DNA of 64,000 nt from Agrococcus jenensis (GTDB lineage: Bacteria > Actinomycetota > Actinomycetes > Actinomycetales > Microbacteriaceae), in NCBI RefSeq assembly GCF_003752465.1, contig NZ_RKHJ01000001.1:744001-808000 (forward strand). The letters are read 5' to 3'. The notes under the pieces were generated by a model. The model was not told the origin of the DNA and did no database searches. It saw only the letters and a list, made by a program, of their open reading frames with translations. Both the position numbers and the translations under genes were made by a program. Numbering within the stretch: the first letter of the stretch is position 1; each line of letters begins with the position of its first letter. Below, one piece after another: positions 43,270 through 56,186 of the stretch.

Positions 43270-44130
43270 TCAGCGCTCGGCGGAGAGCACCGCGAGGTCC
43301 TCGGCGAGCTCGACGTCGACGTCGTCGCCGTCGACGGCGACCTCCACCTCGTAGCGCACCTGGTCGTCCTCGGTCTCGATCGAGGTCACCGTGCCGCCGC
43401 CCGCCGCCGCGACGGCGGCGTCGATGATCCCGGCGATGCGCGAGGGGTCGAGCGGCACGTCGCTCGAGCGGTCGTCGTCGTCGTCGTCCTCGCGGACCAC
43501 CGCGTCGCCCGAGACGGGCACGCGCACGTCGAGCTCGCTGCCGTCGTCGAGCCGGACGTCGACCTTCCAGGCGCCCTGCTCGACCTCGATGCTCGTCGCC
43601 GAGCCGCCGCCGGCGGCGGCGATCGCCGCGTCGATGGCGGCGACGAGGTCGGATGCCTCGGCCGATGCCGCACCGCCGGCGGGCGCGTCGTCGTCGCCGG
43701 GCTCGGCGCTGGCGCTCGGGCCGTCGGTCGCGCTCGGGGCATCGGTCGAGGTCGGGTCGTCGGTCGAGGTCGGGTCGCTCGACGCGCTCGGCGCCGGGGC
43801 CGATGCGAGCGGCGCCGACGAGGCGGAGGGCGAGGGGTCGTCGCCGTCGTCGACCGCGTCGGCGATCGTCATGCCGACGCCGGCGACGGCGAGCACGGTG
43901 AGGGCGGCCGCCGAGCCGATGAGCACGGGCTTGAGGATGCCGCGACCCCGCTTGGGGGCGCCGGCCGGGGCCGCCTCGTGGATGCGGGTGGTGGCGTCGG
44001 CGTCGCGCAGCGCGGCGTCGCCGGTCGCGGGGTCGCGGGGGGCCGGGTCGTTGGCGGCGATGGCGTCGGCGTGCTGGCCGTCGCCGTCCTGGCCGTGGGG
44101 CTGCTGGGGGTCGCGGGGAGTCTCGTTCAT
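43270..44130 (-). CDS. Membrane-anchored protein with two PepSY-like domains
   Basis: 286 residues. Polar N-terminus (1-62), one transmembrane helix (about 68-90, GILKPVLIGSAAALTVLAVAG), a Ser/Pro/Thr/Asp linker to about 150, then two repeats: LVAAIDAAIAAAGGGSATSI and IAGIIDAAVAAAGGGTVTSI, each followed by a beta-hairpin (VDVRLDDGSELDV; YEVEVAVDGDDVDV). This is the PepSY layout, often extracellular. It follows the two-component genes by 57 bp on the same strand and may modulate the sensor or be its target. ATG 44130 chosen; GTG 44139 is possible. Confidence 0.75.
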   Translation of the reverse strand: MNETPRDPQQPHGQDGDGQHADAIAANDPAPRDPATGDAALRDADATTRIHEAAPAGAPKRGRGILKPVLIGSAAALTVLAVAGVGMTIADAVDDGDDPSPSASSAPLASAPAPSASSDPTSTDDPTSTDAPSATDGPSASAEPGDDDAPAGGAASAEASDLVAAIDAAIAAAGGGSATSIEVEQGAWKVDVRLDDGSELDVRVPVSGDAVVREDDDDDDRSSDVPLDPSRIAGIIDAAVAAAGGGTVTSIETEDDQVRYEVEVAVDGDDVDVELAEDLAVLSAER

Positions 44131-44187
44131 GGGCCTCACCTTCCTCGACCACCGCTGACGCGCGTCTGAACGATGCTGAACACCGCT

Positions 44188-45519
44188 TCAGGATCGATCG
44201 GTCGCGACCGGGAGCTCGAGCACGAAGCGCGCACCGCCCGAGGGCGAGGCGGTGATCCAGGCGTCGCCGCCGTGTGCCCTCGCGACCTCGCGCACGATCG
44301 CGAGGCCGAGACCGGAGCCGCCGTCGTCGCGCGCCCGCCCCTCGTCGAGCCGCACGAAGCGCTCGAACACGCGCTCGCGCTCCGACTCCGGCACGCCGGC
44401 CCCGTCGTCGTCGACCCACACCATCGCGCGCCCGTCGCGCACGACCGAGCCGAGCGCGACGGCGTCCCGCGCATGGCGGAGGGCGTTGTCGACGAGGTTG
44501 CGGAGCGCCCGGGCGAGCAGCCGCGCGTCGCCGACGACCGGCGCGACGCGCACCGCCGAGCCGTCGGCCACGCGCCCGAGGGCGCGCACCCGCTCCACCT
44601 CCGTGAGCGCGAGGTCGTCGAGGTCGACGGGCCGCCGCTGGCCGGCCTCGTGCTCGTCGAGCCGGGCGAGCAGCAGCAGCCCCTCGACGATGCCGTGCAT
44701 CCGCTCGCCCTCCTCGAGCACGACGTCGGCGAGCTCGCCGGGCGCGGTCGAGTCGGGATGCGCGCGGGACAGCTCGGCGAACTGCCGCATCGACGCGAGC
44801 GGCGAGCGCAGCTCGTGTGAGGCGTCGGCGACGAACCGCCGCCGCGCCCTCGCGCCCTCCTCGACGCGCGCGAGCATCCGGTTCATGGTCGCGGCGAGGC
44901 GGTCGACCTCGTCGTCGCGGCCGCTCGTCGGCACGCGGCGGTCGAGCGCGGTCGCGTCGATCGCGTCGACCTGCGCGCGCATCCGATCGACCGGCGCGAG
45001 GGCACGGCCCACGACGATCCAGACGACCGTCCCGACGAGCACGATCGCGAGCGGCACGGCGATCATGAGCAGCGAGGTCGCGAGCCGCGCGGCGTCGTCG
45101 ATGTCGGCCGCCGAGCGCGCGACGACGATCGTGCCGGCCGTGACCTCCTGGGCGACGACGACGTAGCGCTCGCCCTCCACGGTCGCCTCGAGCGGCTCCG
45201 CGCCGGGCGGCACCGGCACGGCGGTCGCCCGGTCGGCGTTCACCACAACGCCGGTGGCGGAGCGCAGGGCGACGAGCACGTCGTCGTCGCGCTGCACGAG
45301 CGCCGCGGTCTGGATCGTGCCGGCGTCGACGCCGTCGGCGAGGGCCGCGAGCTCGTCGCCGAGCTGCTCGGCGACGGAGGCGGTGAGCAGCCGGTCGAGC
45401 GACCACACGATGCCGACCGCGCCGAGCCCGAGCGCGACCGCGACGACCGCGAGCGCGGCAGCCGTGATCCGGAGGCGGATGGACGCGCCTTGCGGCGGTG
45501 GGCGGTCCGCGTCAGCCAC
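44188..45519 (-). CDS. Sensor histidine kinase (HAMP, HisKA, HATPase)
   Basis: 443 residues. Transmembrane helices near 20-40 and 149-172 bracket an extracytoplasmic sensor of about 105 residues; HAMP follows (RALAPVDRMRAQVDAID), then His235 in FVADASHELRSPLASMR, the N-box LVDNALRHA and G-boxes VDDDGAGVP and GGSGLGLAIV. GTG 45519 overlaps the response-regulator gene by 8 bp. Autophosphorylates and passes phosphate to the regulator encoded just upstream. Signal unknown; the PepSY-like gene downstream suggests an envelope cue. Confidence 0.93.
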   Translation of the reverse strand: MADADRPPPQGASIRLRITAAALAVVAVALGLGAVGIVWSLDRLLTASVAEQLGDELAALADGVDAGTIQTAALVQRDDDVLVALRSATGVVVNADRATAVPVPPGAEPLEATVEGERYVVVAQEVTAGTIVVARSAADIDDAARLATSLLMIAVPLAIVLVGTVVWIVVGRALAPVDRMRAQVDAIDATALDRRVPTSGRDDEVDRLAATMNRMLARVEEGARARRRFVADASHELRSPLASMRQFAELSRAHPDSTAPGELADVVLEEGERMHGIVEGLLLLARLDEHEAGQRRPVDLDDLALTEVERVRALGRVADGSAVRVAPVVGDARLLARALRNLVDNALRHARDAVALGSVVRDGRAMVWVDDDGAGVPESERERVFERFVRLDEGRARDDGGSGLGLAIVREVARAHGGDAWITASPSGGARFVLELPVATDRS

Positions 45520-46189
45520 CGTCGGCCGCCAGCCGGTAGCCGGCGCCGCGCACCGTCTGGATGGCATCCCTGCCGAACGGCCGGTCGACCTTGCGCCGGA
45601 TCCTGCCGACGTAGACCTCGACGATGTTGGGGTCGCCCTCGAAGTCCTCCGACCAGACGTCGTCGAGCAGCTCGGCCTTCGTCACCGCCTCGCCCCGACG
45701 GCGCATGAGCAGCTCGAGCACCGCGAGCTCCCGCGCCGTCAGCTCGACCTCGGTGTCGCCGCGGTGCACCGTGCGCGCGGCCGGGTCGAGCCGCAGGTCG
45801 CCCGCCTCGAGCACCACCGGCCGCTCGCGCGCGCCGCGCCGCACGAGCGCGCGGATGCGGGCGACGAGCACCGGGAACGAGAACGGCTTCGTGAGCCAGT
45901 CGTCGCCGCCGGTGTCGAGGCCCTCGACCTCATCCCACTCGCCGTCCTTCGCGGTGAGGAAGAGCACGGGCGTCCAGTTGCCCTCCGCGCGCATCGTCTG
46001 GCAGACCCGGTAGCCGCTCATGCCGGGCATCATCACGTCGAGCAGCACGACGTCGTAGGCGAACTCCCGCACGCGCCAGAGGCCGTCGACGCCGTCGTGG
46101 GCGACGTCGACGGTCATGCCCTCTGCGCGGAGCCCGCGCTGGATGCCGTCGGCCAGCCGCACCTCGTCGTCGACCAGGAGCACCCGCAT
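45512..46189 (-). CDS. OmpR-family response regulator
   Basis: 225 residues. Receiver domain with RVLLVDDEVRLADGI, phospho-acceptor Asp51 (VVLLDVMMPGMSG) and switch Lys in DDWLTKPFSFPVL; winged-helix effector with LTARELAVLELLMRR, NIVEVYVGRIRRKV and the wing QTVRGAGYRL. Partner of the kinase whose gene overlaps its 3' end. First gene of the operon; divergent from the P-loop kinase gene at 46278 with an 88-bp gap. Confidence 0.94.
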   Translation of the reverse strand: MRVLLVDDEVRLADGIQRGLRAEGMTVDVAHDGVDGLWRVREFAYDVVLLDVMMPGMSGYRVCQTMRAEGNWTPVLFLTAKDGEWDEVEGLDTGGDDWLTKPFSFPVLVARIRALVRRGARERPVVLEAGDLRLDPAARTVHRGDTEVELTARELAVLELLMRRRGEAVTKAELLDDVWSEDFEGDPNIVEVYVGRIRRKVDRPFGRDAIQTVRGAGYRLAADGG

Positions 46190-46277
46190 GCGTCGAGCAT
46201 GCCGCCTGGCGACTGACGCGGCGCTGAACGACGCCGGTCGACGCGGGCGGGTCGGCCGATCTGGGATGATGGAGCCC

Positions 46278-46886
46278 ATGCCTGCCGTCGCCGAGCCCCT
46301 CGCGCGGGTCGTGCTCATCGGCGGGGCCTCGGGCTCGGGCAAGTCGCGCATCGCCGAGCGCTCCGGGCTGCCGGTGCTGCGGCTCGACGACTTCTACCGC
46401 GAGGGCGACGACCCCGCGCTGCCGCGGCTCGAGACCGGCGAGGTCGACTGGGACCACCCCGGCTCGTGGCACCTCGATCGGGCGGCGGACGCCCTCGAGC
46501 AGCTCGCGCGCACCGGCCGCACGAGCGCGCCCGTCTACGACATCTCGCGCAGCGCGACCGTCGGCAGCCGCGACGTCACGCTCGACGGCGCCACGCTCTT
46601 CGTCGCCGAGGGCGTCTTCGTCGGCGAGGTCGTGGCCGAGGCGCGCCGCCGCGGCATCCTCGCCGACGCGCTCTGCGTGCACCGCTCCCGCTGGGTGACG
46701 ATGGGGCTGCGGTTCGCGCGCGACCTCCGCGAGCGCCGCAAGAGCCCCGCGTTCCTCGTGCGCCGCGGCATGCTGCTCGCGCGCCGCGAGCCCGTGATCG
46801 TCGCCCGCCTGACCGACGCGGGGTGCCGCCCGGTGCGGGTCCGCGCCGCGAGGCGGATCCTCGCGCGGAGCGCCGGGCGCGCCTGA
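46278..46886 (+). CDS. P-loop kinase, uridine-kinase-like
   Basis: 202 residues. Walker A GGASGSGKSRIAERS near the start, then LRLDDFYREGDDPALP, typical of the uridine kinase/phosphoribulokinase-like group, VDWDHPGSWHLD, and an Arg-rich lid RFARDLRERRKSP. A small-molecule kinase with unidentified substrate. The start is uncertain: ATGs at 46266, 46269 and 46278 are all in frame; 46278 is closest to the domain. Convergent, 4 bp apart, with the RibD_C gene. Confidence 0.8.
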   Translation: MPAVAEPLARVVLIGGASGSGKSRIAERSGLPVLRLDDFYREGDDPALPRLETGEVDWDHPGSWHLDRAADALEQLARTGRTSAPVYDISRSATVGSRDVTLDGATLFVAEGVFVGEVVAEARRRGILADALCVHRSRWVTMGLRFARDLRERRKSPAFLVRRGMLLARREPVIVARLTDAGCRPVRVRAARRILARSAGRA

Positions 46887-46890
46887 CCGC

Positions 46891-47538
46891 TCAGCCCTCG
46901 ACCTGGACCTCCTTGCCGTCGACGATGGCGTAGGTCGCGGTGCGGAACGGCGCCGGGGTGAGCGTCATCGCCACCGCGCCGCTGTCGGCGATGCGCACAT
47001 CCGTGACGTCGAAGCCCGACGGCTGCGCGACGTCGTCGAAGAGCCGCTTGCCGGGGCCGACGATGGTCGGGAAGACGATGAGCCGCAGCTCGTCGAGGAG
47101 ACCCTCGGCGATCAGCGTCTGCAGCAGCTGCCACGAGCCGTGCACCTGCAGCTCGCCGTCGCCGCCCTCCTTGAGCGCGCGGATGCGCGCGACGACGTCG
47201 TCGCCGATGACCGACTCCGTGCCGCCCCACGTCGCGTCCTCGGGCCGGAGCGTCGTCGAGACGACGTGCTTCGGCGCGGTGTTGAGGCGCTGGGCGACGG
47301 GATCGTCGGGGTCGGTCACCTGCGGCCAGTAGTCGGCCATCATCCCGTAGGTGACGCGGCCGAAGAGCAGCGCGTCGGTCTTCGCGAACCACCCCGTGAC
47401 GACCTCGCCGACGGTCTCGTCGAACGCCGGGGCCACCCATCCGCCGTAGCGGAAGCCACCGGAGGTGTCCTCCTCCGCCCCGCCCGGCCCCTGCATCACG
47501 CCGTCCAGCGTCATGAACTCGTGCGCGATCAGTCGCAT
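46891..47538 (-). CDS. Dihydrofolate reductase-family (RibD C-terminal) protein
   Basis: 215 residues. LIAHEFMTLDGVMQGPGGAEE at the N-terminus (given in part), DALLFGRVTYGMMADYWPQV, LQVHGSWQLLQTLIAEGLLD and IVFPTIVGPGKRLFDD show a full RibD_C/DHFR-like domain. It is a third member of this family in the window but comes from a different branch, close to YyaP/YwjB. Substrate unknown. ATG 47538 chosen at the domain start; upstream in-frame sequence is low-complexity and overlaps the hsp20 promoter. Divergent from hsp20. Confidence 0.87.
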   Translation of the reverse strand: MRLIAHEFMTLDGVMQGPGGAEEDTSGGFRYGGWVAPAFDETVGEVVTGWFAKTDALLFGRVTYGMMADYWPQVTDPDDPVAQRLNTAPKHVVSTTLRPEDATWGGTESVIGDDVVARIRALKEGGDGELQVHGSWQLLQTLIAEGLLDELRLIVFPTIVGPGKRLFDDVAQPSGFDVTDVRIADSGAVAMTLTPAPFRTATYAIVDGKEVQVEG

Positions 47539-47657
47539 CTGCGCCCCCTCGGTGTCGGTCGCGTCGGCATCGGCGCCAGCCGCGATCCCATCGAGCATGC
47601 GGGGCACCCGGACCCTTCGCAAGGGGTCAGATGCTGCCGAGAGGTCGCTGAGAACGG

Positions 47658-47684
47658 CTGGCACTCTCCTACCGAGAGTGCTAA
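47658..47684 (+). promoter_or_regulatory. CIRCE element (HrcA operator) upstream of hsp20
   Basis: CTGGCACTC-N9-GAGTGCTAA: the right half is identical to the CIRCE consensus and the left half matches 7 of 9. CTGGCA (47658-47663) and GCTAAT (47680-47685), 16 bp apart, could be the -35 and -10 boxes, so repressor binding would cover the promoter. HrcA is not encoded in this window. Confidence 0.88.
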
Positions 47685-47782
47685 TCTGGCGTCGCTCCGC
47701 GGGGCACGCCCCGAGGGGCTGCCTAAGACACCGGGGACCGTCGCATGGGGGCGACGGCCCGACGTTGAGGAGGTGGTTGTCA

Positions 47783-48274
47783 ATGGCACTGACCTTCGAC
47801 CCGTTCCGCGAGATGGACCGGATGGCCGCCCGCCTGCTGACGAGCGGAGGCACCGAGCGCTCGTCGAGCTGGATGCCCATGGACCTCTACCGCGCGGGTG
47901 ATCACTACATCGTGAACGTCGACCTGCCGGGCGTCGACCCCGGCTCGATCGACCTCGACGTGGACGCCAACACGCTGACGATCCAGGCCGAGCGCACGAT
48001 CGGCGCGGCTGACGGAGCGCAGTGGCTCGCGCAGGAGCGGCCGGCCGGTCGCTACATGCGCCAGCTGGGCCTCGGCAACGACGTCGACCTCGAGCGCATC
48101 GAGGCGACGTACGAGCACGGCGTGCTCATGCTGACGATCCCGGTCGCCGAGCGCGCGAAGCCGCGCAAGATCTCGGTCGAGCAGCGCGACCGCCGGTCGC
48201 AGCTGAGCGCCGGCGGCTCGGACGAGACCGCTGACGCGTCGCCGCCCTCGGAGTCGGCGAGCACCGGCGCCTGA
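47783..48274 (+). CDS. Hsp20/alpha-crystallin family small heat-shock protein
   Basis: 163 residues. MALTFDPFREMDRMAARLL at the N-terminus, alpha-crystallin domain about 32-135 with LYRAGDHYIVNVDLPGVDPG, RYMRQLGLGNDVDLERIEA and the conserved ATYEHGVLMLTIPVAE, then a C-terminal IxV-type KISVEQ. ATP-independent holdase that keeps unfolding proteins soluble. GGAGG at a good distance before ATG 47783. Behind a CIRCE element, so heat-induced through HrcA. Confidence 0.94.
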   Translation: MALTFDPFREMDRMAARLLTSGGTERSSSWMPMDLYRAGDHYIVNVDLPGVDPGSIDLDVDANTLTIQAERTIGAADGAQWLAQERPAGRYMRQLGLGNDVDLERIEATYEHGVLMLTIPVAERAKPRKISVEQRDRRSQLSAGGSDETADASPPSESASTGA

Positions 48275-48308
48275 CCTGGCGCAGCGGCGCCTGCCGCAGC
48301 GGCGCATC

Positions 48309-48353
48309 CACGCAGCGGCGCCCCCGTCCCCGCGGCGGGGGCGCCGCTGCGTG
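48309..48353 (+). terminator. Hairpin terminator after hsp20
   Basis: 18-bp arms (48309-48326 and 48336-48353) of CACGCAGCGGCGCCCCCG and its complement with a 9-nt loop, 34 bp after the hsp20 stop. Two shorter CGCAGCGGCGC copies precede it. Confidence 0.8.
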
Positions 48354-48408
48354 CGCGGGGTGACCGGCACCCCCGGCGGATCCGGCGCCCAGCGACGCCT
48401 CGACCGCA

Positions 48409-49023
48409 CTATCCGCTCGTGACGCCCCTGACAGCCGGATGCTCCGGGCCGACCGCGCGCCGTGCCTCACGCCGGGCGATCGCGAGCCACGTGCGCGGCC
48501 CGGCGAGCCATCCGATGAGCGTCGAGACGACGATCGAGCCGGCGACGTAGATGGCCGCGACGATCCAGAAGCCGATCACCCCGGTCAGCAGCACGAGCAG
48601 GCCGAGCAGCCAGCTCGAGAGCGTCGAGAGCACCGCCTGCATGCCGGTGCCGAGCGCGGCGCCTCGGAACGTGACCGCCGCGGCCGCGGGCACGCCGGCC
48701 CGGTGCATCCGCCGCGTGCTGAGCCAGCAGCCGAGCGCCATCGCCCCGACCGCGAGCAGCACGAGCCCGAGCACGACGGGCGCGAGCGGCGTGCCGTCGA
48801 GCTGCTCGACCCACGCGACCACCGAGCGCCCCCACGCGACGTCGTCGAAGAGATCCACCACCACCGAGCGCACGAGCAGCAGCACGATCGCCGCGACGAG
48901 CAGCCCCCACACGAGGCTCGCGCCGGCCGCGACGAGCGCCAGGCCGATGCTGCCGGCGGCCCGCACCGCCGCGCGCTGCCCGGCGTCGAGCGGGTCGGGC
49001 GCGACCGCCCGGGCGCGGCTCAC
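48409..49023 (-). CDS. Hypothetical membrane protein
   Basis: 204 residues, four hydrophobic helices (about 24-48, 80-104, 138-158, 160-182), no recognised family. GTG 49023 overlaps the stop of the upstream membrane-protein gene (GTGA), so the two are one transcript. The C-terminal tail is basic (LAIARREARRAV), so probably cytoplasmic. The two together could form one membrane complex; nothing shows a function. Confidence 0.65.
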   Translation of the reverse strand: MSRARAVAPDPLDAGQRAAVRAAGSIGLALVAAGASLVWGLLVAAIVLLLVRSVVVDLFDDVAWGRSVVAWVEQLDGTPLAPVVLGLVLLAVGAMALGCWLSTRRMHRAGVPAAAAVTFRGAALGTGMQAVLSTLSSWLLGLLVLLTGVIGFWIVAAIYVAGSIVVSTLIGWLAGPRTWLAIARREARRAVGPEHPAVRGVTSG

Positions 49024-50222
49024 CGGCTCGGCTCGCCGCGCAGCTCGACGCGCGCGAGCTCCGCCTCGTCGCGAGCGCGAGCCGCGGCCTCCTCCTGCTC
49101 GGCCAGCGCGGCGAAGTCGACCCGCGGCCGGGCCGTCGACAGGAAGAGCCAGCCGAACAGCAGCCCGACGCCGCCCGTCAGCACGATCGCGATGCCGAGC
49201 AGCGCGAACAGGGTCGTCCACATCGTGCCGGTCGTGAGCGAGGCGGAGCTCGCGCCGAGGATGAAGAACAGTCCGCCCATGAGCGCCATCGGCCACACCA
49301 TCACGCCGATGAAGCCGGTCGTCGCCGTCGTGCACAGCCAGGCGAGCCAGGTCGAGCGGTGCGGCTTCGCGAGTCCGGCCGACTTCGACCAGAGGGCCTG
49401 CGCCAGCCAGCCGAGCGCGAGGAGGCCGCCGCCGACGAGCAGCCCGATGACGACCGTGGCCCCGATGCGCTCCGGCGTCGACCAGAGCGAGACGACCGTC
49501 GTGAACGAGTCGGCCTCGAAGTCGGAGACCTCGTCGCCGGAGGCGTGCAGGAGGAACGCGAACCCGACGATCAGGAAGAACGCGGTGAGGAGGTGCGTCG
49601 CGAGCGCCATGAGCGTCTGCCCGACCCAGGAGCTCAGGAGCGCCGCGCTGCGCTGCCGCGTCGTCCAGCGGATGCGCGGCGGCACCAGCACGAGCTGGGG
49701 GTAGGGGCCGTACCCGGGCGGGGCGTACGGGCCGGGTACGTAGGGACCAGCGGCGTAGGGGCCAGCACCGTACGGACCTGCGACATACGGACCTGCGGCG
49801 TACGCAGGCGCTAGGTAGGGGTTCGCTCCGTGCGGAGCCACGCCTTGCGGGTGCCCAGCGGTCTGCTGCTGCGGCGCGAGCCGCTGCGGCATCGAGTCGG
49901 CGACCGCCGGCATGAGCCCGGGCGGCAGCATCGCGCCGGACGGAGCGAAGCCGGCGGCGGGGTTCGCGACGCCCTGCGCGCCGACGGGCGGCTGCAGCAG
50001 GAGCCGCTCGCGCCGCAGTCGCGCGCGCTCCTCGGCGCGGGTCTCGATCGCCTTGGCCGGCACGAGCCGGTCGGCGGCGGGTGCTGCCGGGGCCTCGCGC
50101 CGCCGCACGCGGCCGGCGGCGGCGGCTCGCTCGGTGGCGTCCGAGGGCACGGGCGTGTCGGTGCCCGGCGGCGGGGGCGCCGCGGGGTCGACGCTCGCGC
50201 GAGGCTCCTGGTCCACGCGCAC
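49020..50222 (-). CDS. Hypothetical membrane protein with GPY repeat linker
   Basis: About 400 residues. The cytoplasmic N-terminus (1-110) is Pro/Ala/Arg-rich; residues about 125-165 are a tandem AGPY/VPGPY repeat; then four transmembrane helices (about 190-215, 245-268, 290-312, 320-345) and a charged C-terminal tail with a helical AALAEQEEAAARARDEAEL segment. No family recognised. The start is uncertain (GTG 50222, GTG 50216 or ATG 50249). Coupled to the next membrane-protein gene. Downstream of hspR on the same strand but separated by 60 bp. Confidence 0.65.
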   Translation of the reverse strand: MRVDQEPRASVDPAAPPPPGTDTPVPSDATERAAAAGRVRRREAPAAPAADRLVPAKAIETRAEERARLRRERLLLQPPVGAQGVANPAAGFAPSGAMLPPGLMPAVADSMPQRLAPQQQTAGHPQGVAPHGANPYLAPAYAAGPYVAGPYGAGPYAAGPYVPGPYAPPGYGPYPQLVLVPPRIRWTTRQRSAALLSSWVGQTLMALATHLLTAFFLIVGFAFLLHASGDEVSDFEADSFTTVVSLWSTPERIGATVVIGLLVGGGLLALGWLAQALWSKSAGLAKPHRSTWLAWLCTTATTGFIGVMVWPMALMGGLFFILGASSASLTTGTMWTTLFALLGIAIVLTGGVGLLFGWLFLSTARPRVDFAALAEQEEAAARARDEAELARVELRGEPSR

Positions 50223-50283
50223 ATCATCGCATCCGGCCCTGCGCGGCATCCGGCCCTGCGCAGCATTCGGCGCTGCGCGGCGG

Positions 50284-50715
50284 TCAGCGGGCGGAGGGCC
50301 GCCAGAGCACGACCGAGCCCGGTCTCGTCGGCCGGGCGCCCGCCCGGATCGTCGTGATGCCCGCGGTGCCGGCCGCGAAGACGCGGCGTCCCTGCTGCTG
50401 CATCACCGCATCCGCGAGCGCCGACTCGAGCTCGCGCACGCGCTGCCGCAGGTCGCGGTTCTCGTCGCTCATCTCGAGGATGCGGCGGATGCCCTCGAGC
50501 GAGACGCCCTCGCCGGAGAGCAGCTGCACCTGCCGGAGCCGCCCGACGTCGCGCATCGAGTACCGGCGGGTGTTGCCCGCGGTGCGGCTCGGCTGCACGA
50601 GCCCGAGCCGGTCGTACTGGCGCAGGGTCTGCGCGTGCAGGCCGGCCAGCTCGGCGGCCGCCGCGATCGAGAAGATCGGCGACGTCTCGTCGAAGCCGGC
50701 CGGCGCGCTCGCCAT
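50284..50715 (-). CDS. hspR: HspR, MerR-type heat-shock repressor
   Basis: 143 residues. MerR-type winged helix: PIFSIAAAAELAGLHAQTLR, QYDRLGLVQPSRTAGNTRRYS, and a coiled coil from about 88 (EMSDENRDLRQRVRELESAL). The motif HAQTLRQYDRLGLV is specific to HspR. It represses dnaK and clpB by binding HAIR elements, with DnaK as co-repressor in Streptomyces and Mycobacterium. Its ATG shares one base with the dnaJ stop; fourth gene of the dnaK operon, so it is autoregulated. Confidence 0.95.
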   Translation of the reverse strand: MASAPAGFDETSPIFSIAAAAELAGLHAQTLRQYDRLGLVQPSRTAGNTRRYSMRDVGRLRQVQLLSGEGVSLEGIRRILEMSDENRDLRQRVRELESALADAVMQQQGRRVFAAGTAGITTIRAGARPTRPGSVVLWRPSAR

Positions 50716-51659
50716 CAGGCTGCCTTCGCCTTCGCGAGCAGGTCGGCGCGCGGCGACTCGGTCGGGCCCGCCTCGACGAAGCGCTCGAGGTGCTCGACCT
50801 GGTCCTTCGTGAGGTGACTCGGCACCGCGACCTGGATGGTCGCGAGCAGGTCGCCCGTGCCCTTCTTGCCGGCGACGCCGCGGCCCTTGACGCGCAGCAC
50901 GCGACCGGACGGCGTGCCGGGCGCGACCTTGAGTCGCACGGGGCTGCCACCGAGCGTGGGCACCTCGATCGTCGCGCCGAGGGTCGCCTCCGCGAAGGTG
51001 ACCGGCACGTCGACGCGCAGGTTGAGCCCGTCCATCGTGAAGACCGGGTGCGGTCGCACCTGCACGGTGAGGATCAGGTCGCCGGGATCGCCGCCGGTCG
51101 GCGACGGATCGCCCTTGCCGGCCAGCTTGATCTTCTGGCCGTCGTGGACGCCCGCGGGCACCTTGACGGTCATCGTCCTGCCGCCGACGGTCAGCTTGAG
51201 CGTGTCGCCCTGGACCGCCGACGTGAAGTCGAGCGCCGCCCGCGCGGTGACGTCGCGGCCCTTGGCCGGACGACGCGAGCCGAACGGGCTGCTCCCGCCG
51301 AACATCCCGCCGAGCAGGTCATCGAAGTCGCCCTGCGAGTACTGCACCCGCGGGCCGCCGCCGAAGCCGCCGAAGACGTCCTCGAAGCCACCGGAGCCGC
51401 CCGGCGCGAACCGCGGACGGCCGCCGGCCATCGCGCGGATCGCGTCGTACTCCTGCCGCTGCTTCGCATCCGACAGCACCGCGTGCGCCTCGGAGATCTC
51501 CTTGAACCGGGCCTCCGCCTTCGCATCGCCCGGGTTGGAGTCCGGGTGGAACTGGCGCGCGAGCTTGCGGTACTGCTTCTTGAGGTCTGCAGGCGTGACG
51601 TCCTTCTGCACGCCGAGCGTGGCGTAGAAGTCCTTGTCGAACCAGTCGTTGCTCGCCAT
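50715..51659 (-). CDS. dnaJ: DnaJ co-chaperone, no zinc finger
   Basis: 314 residues. J-domain with DFYATLGVQKDVTPADLKK and HPD at RQFHPDSNPGD, a Gly/Phe-rich linker (about 80-130), then two beta-sandwich client domains (about 135-290) with GRDVTARAALDFTSAVQG. The CxxCxGxG zinc-finger repeats of classical DnaJ are missing, so this is a class II, CbpA-like protein. Stimulates DnaK ATPase. 13 bp downstream of grpE; overlaps hspR by one base. Confidence 0.94.
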   Translation of the reverse strand: MASNDWFDKDFYATLGVQKDVTPADLKKQYRKLARQFHPDSNPGDAKAEARFKEISEAHAVLSDAKQRQEYDAIRAMAGGRPRFAPGGSGGFEDVFGGFGGGPRVQYSQGDFDDLLGGMFGGSSPFGSRRPAKGRDVTARAALDFTSAVQGDTLKLTVGGRTMTVKVPAGVHDGQKIKLAGKGDPSPTGGDPGDLILTVQVRPHPVFTMDGLNLRVDVPVTFAEATLGATIEVPTLGGSPVRLKVAPGTPSGRVLRVKGRGVAGKKGTGDLLATIQVAVPSHLTKDQVEHLERFVEAGPTESPRADLLAKAKAA

Positions 51660-51672
51660 GCCGGACCTCAGC

Positions 51673-56045
<4,373 letters not shown>

Positions 56046-56048
56046 CGC

Positions 56049-56107
56049 GTTTCCGGTACCGATCTGCGGATGCGCAGCGGATCCACCCGCAGATCGGTAA
56101 CGGAAAC
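56049..56107. repeat. Intergenic inverted repeat, copy 1
   Basis: 21-bp arms 56049-56069 and 56087-56107 with one mismatch, 17-nt loop. The arms contain CCGATCTGCGG and CCGCAGATCGGTA, shared with copy 2 at 57128-57180. It begins 4 bp after the MFS stop and may act as a terminator. Confidence 0.85.
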
Positions 56108-56186
56108 ACCCGGGCGGGGACGCTCCCGTCCACAGGCAGGGGTGGACGCGACCCGCACGCGCTCGGTTGCGGCGCACCATGCGCCC

